Below are positions 1 through 11,900 of a DNA stretch of 64,000 nucleotides, piece after piece. The notes beneath the pieces were generated by a model that ran no database searches, was not told the origin of the DNA, and saw only the letters and a program-made list of their open reading frames with translations. Positions within the stretch are counted from its first letter, which is position 1. Every line of letters begins with the position of its first letter. The position numbers and the translations under genes were made by a program. Source of the DNA: Nectonema munidae (lineage: Eukaryota > Nematomorpha > Nectonematoida > Nectonematidae); the NCBI GenBank assembly GCA_030549495.1, contig JAUIRK010001018.1:77001-141000 (forward strand), in the 5' to 3' direction.

Positions 1-481
1 TAGTTTATTATTTTATCGGTGAAAATCACTTTTTCCCAAAAATTTTATACTCAACACACCTTAGAAGGCATTAATTACTTCAAAGATTTGCCCTGTTAGA
101 CGATATTATTTCAAGGAAACACCCTAACTTCTAAAATATATTTAAAAAATGAATAAACTTCCCTGTGAGCCTTAAGTTTGGTCTTTATCATCCAAATTTA
201 AATGTTCTGTTGGATATTATTTAAATTAATTCGGACATCATACTCTAATATTATTTATACGCCTTCTTTCATCACTCAGCACTAAATCGATTTTTTACCA
301 TACCATCTGTGGGAAAGAGTGAAATTATTTTGGTAGCTTGTGAATAGTGGGAAACTTTTTTTGATATCCAAAATTTATAGCTAATCATATAAATTATTTT
401 GAAGTATATAAATGTATCGCATAAATTAGGCAAAAGATTTCTTTGCTTCAATCAAGAAAAACTTTAATAAATACCTAGTAC

Positions 482-521
482 TTGTTATTAGTAAGAACGC
501 TACCGCCCACCTTGGGAATGA
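482..521 (-). CDS. BPTF: possible NURF301 exon 10 (microexon)
   Basis: A 40-nt stretch after TTTACTCTAG reads VIPKVGGSVLTNN in the phase required by exon 9. This is loosely like human FVPKLPGNTNVNY at the same place in BPTF. A GTACTA donor follows. The similarity is short, so this is a candidate only. Confidence 0.3.
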
Positions 522-1472
522 CTAGAGTAAATGATCATCTGTTCACTAACCGTATACATTTGTTTTCTTGATACAACAATATTTCTTTATTCAACAATAT
601 TTTTTACCATCCAGCAAAGTTACAATAATTTTACAAAATCTTATTGAAGTAGAAGTAAGAATAAAAAATGTTTTCTTCCAAAACACAGAAAAATTATTTC
701 TGCAAGAAAGAGACTGGAGTCAATTATAATTATTTACAAGGCACAATTTATGAATTTGGCGAATTTAAAAATTTTACTTGAGCTTGCGTCTAGAAAAACT
801 AATGTTGAAGAATGTTTAAGCTGCATATAAAAGAGAAAAAACCTTTCTAAAATAATTGACTTTCAAGTTATGCATTAATTTTAGCTGGGAATCTTTCCTA
901 TTTTGGGGAGAATTGAAAAAAGACATGCTTTGTTGGATATCTAAGAGAAAGTGCAATAAATAGTTGACCACAGAAAGGTAAAGTTTGAAAGTCCCGTTAC
1001 GAGAGTTATTACTATATCTTAATAAGGAGGATCCATAGAAAAGAGGCAACACAAATAGGCAAAAATAGAACTATAGTAAAAATAATTGAATTAAATGTTT
1101 CTTACGCTGTCAATAAAATACATGTAAGTGGTGCAATGAATATATTCCTACTTTTCTCTCTCTCCCTCAGTGACAAAAATCTTTCAAAGAGAACCTGTAA
1201 CTAAATTTCATTTATCTCTGACACTCTGAAAATATTGATTATAATCAGCAATGATAGCGATTATAATTATGATGACACATCACACTTGAATTGATTTTAT
1301 CTATATCATCAGATAAACAGTAACATAAAATTATTCAATTACTAATGTTTAGAATTGTTATGAAGATATATTTTATTCTAAACAAATAAAAGGTTTGCAC
1401 AAAAATCATAAAGCACTTTATGAAAATATTCGATGACTGGAATGGTAGTTAAAAGTCTAACAGAACAGATGG

Positions 1473-1566
1473 CATAATTGGACCAAAACTTACAATGTTA
1501 TCGGAATAATTATAACTTCAACTAAATTCATAATTGGACCAAAACTTACAACGTTATCGGAATAAC
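1473..1566. repeat. 56-bp tandem duplication, second unit split by a MITE
   Basis: Unit 1 (1473-1528) begins CATAATTGGACC and ends AACTAAATT. Unit 2 starts at 1529, runs 38 bp to 1566, is broken by the element at 1567-2114 plus its target duplication, and finishes at 2124-2141. The two units differ at only a few positions, so duplication came before insertion. Confidence 0.85.
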
Positions 1567-2114
1567 GGTGCCTTGTCAAAACGTCCGAAATGCAAAAAGT
1601 CCGAAACGAAAAGGTCCAAAAATTAGATTAACAGTATCTGAACTCTAAAAAACATTTTTTTTTCGAGAATCAAAATTGTTGAGGAAAAAAACTGAAAAAT
1701 TGAGCACAAAATTTTTTTTATTTAAAAAAAAAATTCTATTTCTAGTTTTTTAGTTTAAAACTTTACACATTTTAGGTTTAAATGAAAAATGCACTATAAT
1801 CAAGCGTGTCTTTTTACTGGAATAGATAAAAATTCATTCCAATCTCTTAAAAACCATTCAAATCGTGTAGTTTTTTTTTGATTTTTGATACCAAGTCTGA
1901 TTTTCAAAGTCTTGCAAATTCGACTAATTAGTTTAACTTTTTTCCAAAATTGGGTTATATATTTTAAAATCATAATCTCCAGAAGTGGTTGATTTTAAAA
2001 TGAATTTTTTTTTAGCGAAATTCATTATAATCCAAAAAAATTTGATTCGGACATTTTGGTATTCAGACCTTTTGGTTATGGACGTTTTGGATTTCGGACG
2101 TTTTGACTATGAAC
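1567..2114. mobile_element. 548-bp MITE with 9-bp target-site duplication (Mutator-like?)
   Basis: The element is flanked by perfect 9-bp direct repeats CGGAATAAC (1558-1566 and 2115-2123). The ends are inverted: both read inward through GTCAAAACGTCCGAAAT, followed by more GTCC-spaced motifs. No coding capacity is seen. A 9-bp duplication is usual for Mutator-like elements, so that superfamily is the best guess. Confidence 0.75.
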
Positions 2115-2763
2115 CGGAATAACTAAAACTTCAACTAAATTCAATTAAGAAGATAAGCTTGAGAACTTTTAAAGTAGTGAATCACAATAATGAAATAGAA
2201 CACAAGTATTTAAGGAACTAGGCTTTATATATAGAAGAAAAAATTAATAATTAACACAGAAAAAATATATGCAGACTGAAAACAAAATTAATTATAAAAA
2301 ATTTTTCTTTTTTAATTTGTAAATTAATAAGTAGCAAAAGAATTTATCTTTCTCAATTCAAAAGCATTTAAAATTTCTAAGCTTTGCCACATTTTATAAC
2401 TAGGTGTTTCGATATGGAAGTATTGGAACAAAAGTTAAATAAAATAAGAAATGATCAAAATTTTAGGTGAAGCAAAATAAAGTAACCCAAACAGATATTT
2501 AACAATGTCAAAGTCTAAATTTTTGTATATATGCCTGTTTTTTATTTTATAAAAGATAATTTGAAAATCATAAATTCTATATTAAATATAAGACTCATAC
2601 TATTATTATTTAATTTTTTTCCAAAAATGACCTTTTCACCAAATTTTATTGCAATTACCTATTCGGTCAACATTAGTTCAAATTAAATTACTACTTCAAA
2701 TACTTAGAATCTTAGCCAGTTATGAGGGAGATGAACTCTTAAGGAGTTGGGAGAATGAAATAC

Positions 2764-2920
2764 CTGACTGACCAGAAGAATGATTAGAAGTTGACTTTGT
2801 AGTGAGGAATCCAGGTTTGAGGTAGGTGGCCCGTTTGAATTTGGCGCTAAAAGCAAGGCTCACCCACATCCAACCTCCTTTAGCAGTTATGCGATATTGT
2901 TCATTCTTTTGCTTCCAAAC
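2764..2920 (-). CDS. BPTF: NURF301 exon 9 (last certain exon in window)
   Basis: It encodes residues 727-778, with VWKQKNEQYRITAKGGWMWV matching human VWKQKGEEYRVTGYGGWSWI. The acceptor is CTGTTTAG|GTTTGG and the donor TCAG|GTATTT, phase 1. The reading frame stays open out of the window, so the gene is partial here. Confidence 0.92.
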
Positions 2921-5900
2921 CTAAACAGGTTACAAGGATGAGAGTCGAGATTGGCATTTTCATATTGTGGAAACAAAGTAGCATTTTCTAGTACACGCTC
3001 GAAATGGAAAAATCATTCTTTCCCAATCCCAAAAAAATAAAATATACACAACATCCTCTCTTATCTAGATAAAATAGATGGGTGAAAAAATTGAGCCAAA
3101 ACGTCTCAGGTTGGATTATAGTGATGTTGAAGAAAAGTGATGCATCTATAAAAAAATTCACGCGAAGGAGAGGGGCAAAAATTTAACTCGAAAAAATTTG
3201 GTTGTTATAGAGCTAAATTGCACGCAGCATTTAATTATATTATTTTTCAAATTCAAAAATTGATGCTTCTCTCATTCAAGCTCTCTTCTTTCACTCAGGG
3301 TCTCTTCTCTTGTTCAAGCTCTTCTATCTCATTTAACTCTCTTCTCTCTAATTTGTATTTAGAGTTAAATTAAAAATAATTTTATCTGATCTCATTAGAA
3401 ATTAGTTTTTAGCGGAATATAAGTTCAATATTTTCAGAACCTTTTTTCATGATACCAAAGTTCCTGAGAAAACTCTTCACTCAAAGTTCACAGAGATTTT
3501 TAGTAAAAATTTTGTTCCATCAATACACCAAACATTTTGCAAAAATGAAAATTTGTTTATGTTTTTAAATGAGAGAAAAATAGTTTTTAATCGTTACAAT
3601 TTGATATCAATGAATATGTAAGACTCGCGCTAAAAAATTTTTTTCAACAAAGCTCACTTTTAATCTTTAGCAGTACGTTTGTTACATTTTGAAACATTTG
3701 AAAACTTTAATTTTTTCAAGTCAAGAAATTTTTTTTCAATACCAATTTGGGAATGAATATTTTGACTAGCTATTCAGTTTAAAAGCAAAAATACTCTATT
3801 TGTTTAATATTTGAGCAAGGATATTTTTTAAATGTTCGGTTGTTAAATTACTGTACATAATTAATTAAATGATTTTTTTAAGAAAATTTGTTGATTATTA
3901 TAATAAAAATATAATATCGAAACAAAATGTTTCAGTTGTTAAAAATGTACTTGATCTATTTATGAAAGATGTCAGAATTTTATTTGTAGACAGAAATAGT
4001 CAAAAAAAACGCAATAATTTTCTTGTTCTCGTATACTATGATTTTTATGATTTATGTTAGTTTAAATGGTTTTTTTAATATAATTTTGTGTTCTTAGACT
4101 TAAATAACTTTATAAAAGGTGATTAAACTAACGTTTTTTTTGTATAATATGATTCCTTAGAAAATGTTAAAAATACACGCGTTACCAAATCACCCTATAA
4201 GGGTTAGGTACTTCAAAGTTGGCCCTTGTCAACTATTAATCAAATAAAGTGCCGATAAATTATCTCATTTTTTATGCCTCCTATTATTTTGAAATTATTC
4301 TGAAAACAGACAGTTTCATTTTAAAATAGTGAAAATTGTTTTATTAGTTTATTTTGTCGCCTTTCTCTCTTATGTTAATTATGTAGCAAATTTTTTCAAT
4401 TTTAAGTAAAAGGTAAGGTAAAGGTACAGTGGATGTGTTTTCATTGACAAGACATTGATGTACCGCTTATGTCAAACTATGACCAAATTGGTATCGATAA
4501 GGAATCGAACCCAGAGGCATCCGTACTGAGTCCATCATCTCAACCAACCTGCCATGCCACCCATAGAGTATGCTGTAGTGGATACGTCAAATTAATTTTC
4601 AAAAAACTTAAGTTATGCTGTAAAATTTTTTAGTTTTTGTTGAAGCACTATAACTTTTTTTGATAGCCTTTTTTTCCTTAAAAGTTATTATAAGGCAAAT
4701 CATTGCAAAAGGTTAAAAGTTGTTATTTTAAAAACAAGTTAACCAATTGTTGTTTGACCTCAATCATAAATGATTTTCGTACATTTTCAAACAGTTTTTT
4801 TTATTCCACCTTACCACGTTTTTGCCAATCTCTTGCCATTTTGAAACAGTTCTTCATAAGACCTATTTTTAGAATTTTTGATATAGCAAATAATTATGTG
4901 CTATCTTTAAATTCATATTATGTGGGATTACCTCAAGAATGATATGTTTAATTAAGATATTAAAAACATCAGTAAATTTTTTAGCTTAACATTATTTTTT
5001 AAGACGATGACATCAACGGTTTCTTTTAAAGATGTCAAAAAAATCAATTAATATGTTTGAAATTTTTTGTTGAGAAAAAATTAAGTAAAATGTACAAATA
5101 TAAAATACAATTTTAGATGGCCTAAAATAAAAATAAGTAAAATAAATTAAAAAAATATAAGCCAAAAATTTTATGAAATTTGGTGTCAAGCAAAAAAGTA
5201 AAATTTAAAAAAGTTGTGAATTGGGACGCAAGTATTTTAACCATGTTATTATTTGAAACAATAACATGTATTCTTTCTTTATAGTGAAACTTGTTTTTAA
5301 TGCAGGTAACAACTTTTCATTCCAATGTAGATTTTTTAAGTTTGATGATGTCCATGAGTCTTTTATTTTGCTAGGAATTTTTTCTATAACTTCAATTTTT
5401 ATTTATAAGGCTGAGTAGGATCAATATTTATTTTGTTTGCATCGCCCTCACACGCTCTAATGATGATTGAAAAATAGCAAAAGATGCTGTGGGTGAAACA
5501 TGGTTTCTAGATAACGTTAAAACTAATCTTTCAATTTTTAATATATCATGGGGTAAAATATATTAGTTCCAATTTTCCTACATATTATATGCGATTTTTT
5601 GCACACACATCGTGTATTTTCAACGTGTGAACTTTCTTCATTATAACTTCTTTCCAACTTTTTTCTATCTATTGCTTCAAATTTTATATGCATTTTATTT
5701 TTATTTTAAGCCTTTTTTCGTATATTAAAAAACTTTTCGAACATCAATACTTCCATATGAAGCCTCTTTTCTTTCTTTCATCATCTTTTTCAAAGACAAA
5801 CCCTCATTCTCAATTTCATTTTTTCAAAATCAGTTTTTCTAAATTTTATATCTCCAAAATATACCGTAGCCAAAAAAGAATTTATTTTTTTCATTTTAGC

Positions 5901-8900
5901 AACACTTTTTGGTAAATTTTATCATTAGTTATTGTTGGTATGTTTGCTTTTTGATAGTGCATTTTTATTTTTTCAACAACCATTTTTGAACTAAACAACA
6001 CACTAATCCTTGATTGTTTAGAAGAATCTTCATTACTTAACGTATCCAGATGACTTAAATAGCATAATAAAACTTGGTAGAACGTAGGAAGTTTACAGCT
6101 TAAAAAAGTAAGAAGAATTTCAAAAATGTTGGGGCAACGGCAACACCCTAGCGCACATGCGAGGGTGGGGGCGAAAAGCCTATTCGCCCAATCCCCTCCA
6201 ATAATTTTGGATTTTTTTTAACCAAGTCTTATAAATTTACGTATGCGCTGTATACACTCTATTTTAAAGGATTGCTTGAATATTTGGTCTCCCGTGGTAT
6301 TTCCAAATCAGTAATTTTGAAAATTGCAACAAAAAAATCGCCCCCCCCCCCTAATAATTTTGAGGAAGTGCGCCCCTGATATGAATATCTTGAATTTTAA
6401 TTTAGTCTTATGTGAATCAATGTTCAGTCAGAAAATTACAGGTTCTTCAAACATGTGCAAGAATTGAGACTGGAAGTAAAAGATTTTAAAGTGCATCTCA
6501 TTATATTAAGCAATTGCATTGACTTGAAATTGATGAACTAATTTTGAAATTCTTCTCCTGACTTATAAATGTCTGAAAAAGGATAAACCGCTATAGAAAC
6601 GAAGAATGTTTCATCGTAACTAGTGTCGTTAATGTCTTTATTGTTTTTCAAGGGAAAGTTATTAGTTTTCGGTTTCCTGGGAAACAATTTATATTTTAAT
6701 CTTGCTTCAAAATGAGATCAAGGAATAAAAGTGTAAATTTGCAATAAAAAATTGATTGCGAGATTACAAAGTATCTTAATAAATGAAAAAGATATCAAAT
6801 TCGAATTCATTTTATAAGACTTAGTTTGAGATTACATCATCTTCATTCAATCTCCTTTCAAGGATATGTACCGTTACAAGCCCCATTTTTGGCCGAATCC
6901 AAAAACCTCATGTAGGGAGGGTCAAATCAGGATGAAGTTTAGTAAAATATCTGAATAAATTTCTTTAAATAATATAAAAAATACAGATAACAAAGAGTAC
7001 AATTATCCATTACATAAATTCTCAAAAAATCTTATCTATATATTATGCCAAGAGTTAAAGTCAGCAGTAGAAGAGATATATTCAGAAATGTGGTTATAAA
7101 AAACACCAGCTCTGACCATTATAATTTCCTGCCATCTAGATTCAATTATCCTTTAAAGTTATTTTCCATTAATAAATAAATTATGTTTTCTTTTCCGGAC
7201 TTAAACTATTTCGGGAAAAGCTGGTCAAAATCTCTGTTTTGTCCTAAGAATGCAAGTAATGTAAAACATTCCCTGAAAAAAAATAGTTTGGAAATGCACT
7301 GAACCGGAATACTGTGATTCTAGGCAATGATCAAAACGAAATTAAAATTTTGTGCTTCAAACGAATTCAAAGAAGGATACCGCATGTCGGAGTCCGTTTG
7401 GAAAACGCGTAAATTTTGCGTAGTGAGTCTTGTCTTCATCATCCGGGAATAAATCTTCGTACTTCACCAATCCTCCAGGCATTGAATAAGCAGATCTCGA
7501 TTTTTTCTGCTCCTCTCTTTCCAACTGTGTACTTACTGATAACTTTGTACATCCTACAAAAATAATTTATTTAAACAGTTGAACAATTTTGACAAAATTT
7601 TGGATTATTAAGGTAAATTAGATGTTAAATTATGTTTGAGATTTTGATACATCTTGTGATTTGTAAGTAAACTTCTTAAAAAGATTTCATGCTTTTTTTA
7701 TTTTAAAAAATCATTAGACAAGAGGTAATAAGAGATTTTTTATAAAAAAATTAATTATAATAAATTTTTCAAGTCTTATTTTGTATCTTTTGCTATAAAG
7801 TATCGTAGTATGATTTAGAAAATATTAGATCTTGGCGAAATTTACTGTAATTAAAAGCCAAGAGAACGGATTAGATAAAATACACGAAATCACAGACAGA
7901 TTTTCAGATATTGGCTTTTTTTGATTATCAAAAAAATAAAATTCAAAATAAACAAGTTAAAAAAAATGTCAACATTTTTTATAAAAAAAAAATACACAAA
8001 TAGAAAAGTTAAAAATATTCTGCAAAAAATACCTAGTCCATCATGCCATATGTCGCGAAAAGCACACGCTTTGATTGAACATTCGAGAATGGCAAGGGCA
8101 AATGCGAAATCTCTCACTTTATTGCACAAAGCTATAGCCTGTTTCCACTTGTCTCTGCGAAAAATTATTTTTCAAAGCGTTACAAAAAAAGTTACTATAA
8201 GATTGATACAAAATATTAAGAACAAAGTTTCAATTTATTAAATCTGTTTGATTTAATTCGTCCATTCAATCTTATACTAAATACACTGTCTGTTGTTGGC
8301 TTAATTTAAACATAAACATGAAACTAAAGAATTTCTTTGTTATTGATCTCGTAAATGTAATTTATCAAAAAAGATATTTTAACAAATTTAAAAATTAAAT
8401 GTTATTTTTAAAATTATTTATGAACTTTAGATTGAAATAAAATTTAAAAGATATATTTTTAATAAATACAAAATTATTTAAATAAGTTAATATTGAGTCG
8501 AAACAATACCAAAACTTTAACATTTCCTGGATCCAAATTCATTCGTTTGTAACTTTTAATTTTCATGAACTAGCTCCTATTTTATATATTTTTCGCCAAA
8601 CTACATAAAAGCAGAAAATTCTCTTTGCTTTCCTTCAACGAGATCAAAGCAAATCTTCATACCTATCATCCAAATATTCCATAAATTTTGATTAGTGTTG
8701 ATAATATATGTTTAAGAACTGTTTTTCAATTTGGTTGTAAGAGAAAGTTGATCATTCTCACTACTACATTTCAGTTCTCAGATGATGGGATCATCATTAC
8801 AGAATGTAATAGTGAAGATGAAATTGGAGGATTCACTACATGAACAAGAATCAATGATACCATGGATGAAAAAGTTCTCATTTACTAATGAGTCAATTCA

Positions 8901-11900
8901 AAATGTTTGAATTTGCCTTATCATTCACATAAAGAGAATGAAGTAGTCAAACTGTTCAATGAACTTATGGGACAAGTAAAAGATAGAACCTCTTCTTAAT
9001 CATTTTAGATTCTAGTAGTTGTTAGATCATGTCAATTTTCAATTTTTAACTAAAACTCACAATCGGAAATGTGAACTACTTGTATAATTTAATCGTGAAA
9101 TATAATAATGAGTAATGAAAAATTATGTTATATTATGTTTATCTCAATTGTTACAAAGTTAATGAGTAACTAAAAAAACTTGAAGTGAAAAAAAAGAAAA
9201 AGACTAAAATGATTGATGAATTTGATGAAGACTCCATCAAGGAAGATGCCATGAATGTAATAAATTGTGATGAAGAAATAAAGATGCTTTAGATTCTATT
9301 GAAGGATCAAAACTCATTTATGATGCAAATCTTAATAAATTTGATATTTTCCTTTAATCATAGAAGCCTAAGAAATTTTCTGAGATAGTTTCGTCTATTA
9401 AAGAGATATCAACATCTCTAAGTAAACTCATCTCGTATCAAGAGAAACGGGATATAGAATTATTTGGGATCTTCAGGATTCTTCAAAAAAGTAATATTTC
9501 TCTAATGGATGCTATAAAATCTATTGTAGAGTTGTATAGCAACCGTAAAGTCTCGCTTCAAACAAATTGATTAATAATAAGATGCTGTCCCCAAAGCATC
9601 CTACTACAATCACTGGGTCTAAAGTTGCTGTTGTTGTTGAAAGGATGGAAGTTGAAGACCAAGCCATGCAAATAAAAGAGGATGATAGTGACTTGACAAT
9701 ATCAAAGTAACAGTTTATTTCTATCATTTTAATCCAAAAGTAACATTTCTACATATTTTTAGATGAGGTAACGAAGTACAACTAATCTTGAGGTTCGTAA
9801 ACAATGTTGCAAACGGCTCGATTTCTATTTGTTGACAATGAGAACCCAGAACAAGAAATAAGCTCTATGCATATTAGAACATTGCTCGATTAGTAAGGTC
9901 GTAACAACAGCAGACTTTTTTATGGTGATTAGTGCTGGCGTTAATCCGAAATATAAAAATGGATTTTTTGGTGTTTAGCACAGTTCTTACAAAACTGCTT
10001 ATAAATATGTTAAAGCAGTAAAAAAATTATTATAATCGTTCAAATTAATTACAATATCAAAACAAAGTGATTAAAACAATGAAGAATAGTCAACCATGTG
10101 ATAACAATGCCATTTCACAACTATAAGATGATGTGATGTAAATGATCGTGGATAATCTTATATACTAAAAAGTAATAAGGTAGAATAGAGTTTATTAACT
10201 ATTAGTTTATCTGTGCTAATTATTCTTCCGCGATTAGGGAAAACAGGAAAATGCTACCCCACCGGTAAAAGGAAGAATGTCTCACCTCCGGGAACAGAAA
10301 ATTTGAAGGTACCGGCAGGGCTCTGTTATTAATCAGTATAAATTGTCGTATAGCATCTCATCAAAAGTTAATAACTTTGCAATAGCAGGCAAAGGAGGCC
10401 GATATTTATGGCATAATTTAGGGAACCCAATTTTTCTACTAATAACTGATTTGAAATCTGAATTTTATTTTTATTTTAGTCCTCATTATAACAAAGTTTC
10501 AAAATAAAGAAATTAATATTACATATATTTTGATTTGAAATTTAAAGTTATTTAGTGAATTTATAAAATTTAAAGCATGGCGTAAACTTGAAATTACAAA
10601 ACGCACAGGTATTGCGTAGATTATGAGCATATTGTGGAAAATTTTAAATTGCATCTACTTTTCTCAATTTCAAAATTTGTATTGAAGTTAAGCAAATCAT
10701 TAAATATCCTATTGATTTTATTTAGTGTAGGAGAAAAATTTCAAATTTTTTAAAAAGAGAAGGAAAGGATAGAGACGGATAGCACTATATTTTTATAACA
10801 AATAAATCTTTAAAAAAAACTATAAAAATTTATAATTTTTATATATTAATTATTTAATATTATTAAATTAGATTATAAATTTTTATACTTATATAACTTC
10901 CAGATTGAGTGCATGAAAGAGGGATGAATCTTGGTTTCTATCGAGAGAAGAGCCTGCCTCAAAACGCTTCTTATTTGCTCGCAGCCTCCAAACAAGTAGG
11001 ATTGATCCGGGCTCCATGGAGTTGAGTCACAATCGTCCAAACTGAATTTGTAGGAGAGGAATCGGCGACGCTCGCGTTCTTCCGTTGCCGTATTCTTGTT
11101 GATCGCTAAAGGATTCGCTTTGAAGTGGTTGACATATTTCTGGAAGTTATCATCTTGGCCTACACAACACAATTGTGGAATAAGCTCACAAATCGAAAAA
11201 AATCGTCAAAGTCTAAGGAGTTCCCGAATTCACAGGATAGACCTGCCTCACAAACACAAATTTGTGTGACTTTTTTTATTGGAGTGTGGTGCATTTCTAG
11301 ACCAAATGCCCTTGCTGACGTCAACCGGATGGCATCAGATTAAACAACAAGAAATTCTATTTCGAGTACATCAGGAATCGAACCCGAGACCTTTGGACCC
11401 AAATCATTGGGGTCTAGCCACCATGCAACCGGCGTCTAGTAGAACTCACACTTTCGAAGAATTGATTCGGACTTCAAATGTCCTTTTCTATTGGTGATGA
11501 ATGATGATTGAGAGAGACATTGGGCAGTATTAGCCTATATATACACAAGCAATAAGCGATTTTAAAAACATCTATTTTGAAACGGAACTTCATTTCAGAT
11601 AGAGCTTTAAGAGTATGCACCAATAGTGTTTATGTATATTTTATATCTTTAGAACAACATCTTACAAATTGTGAATTACGACATTAAAATACAACTCGAA
11701 ATTAGGACATTTAAGGGTTGGTTGGAGATTATCAAAGCACTTTCAGCCGTAAGCCTATATGCTCGAGTTATGCTTGAAGATGGTTAGTCACAATTTTGTG
11801 ATTTTGTTTTTAAGAGTCGGGAGCCTTGGGGATCGAACCGCTGACCTTCAACTGTTAAGCTGAGAGCTACACCCTAGCAACCATTGAGGCTCACATTTAA

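Larger units (their letters stand above)
1..2763. other. NURF301 intron after exon 9: mostly unassigned AT-rich DNA
   Basis: Apart from the 56-bp tandem duplication, the MITE at 1567-2114 and the doubtful microexon near 500, nothing recognisable was found on either strand. Confidence 0.5.
2921..7380. other. NURF301 intron 8
   Basis: This is 4.5 kb of AT-rich intron. It holds a SINE at 4417-4563 and a GC-richer MITE at about 6124-6379. The short open frames here are low-complexity and resemble nothing known to me. Confidence 0.6.

Noticed and set aside
7921-8241. 106-codon plus-strand frame
   Set aside because: It lies antisense over NURF301 exon 7 and is its shadow plus a Lys-rich low-complexity start.
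8800-9710. Plus-strand coding-like patches in NURF301 intron 6
   Set aside because: No continuous frame, no motif and no family match; too weak to call a gene or a named element.
11270-11893. Possible tRNA genes on the minus strand
   Set aside because: A- and B-box-like motifs are present but acceptor and anticodon stems do not pair well, and each is embedded in a longer repeat body, so they are SINE heads.
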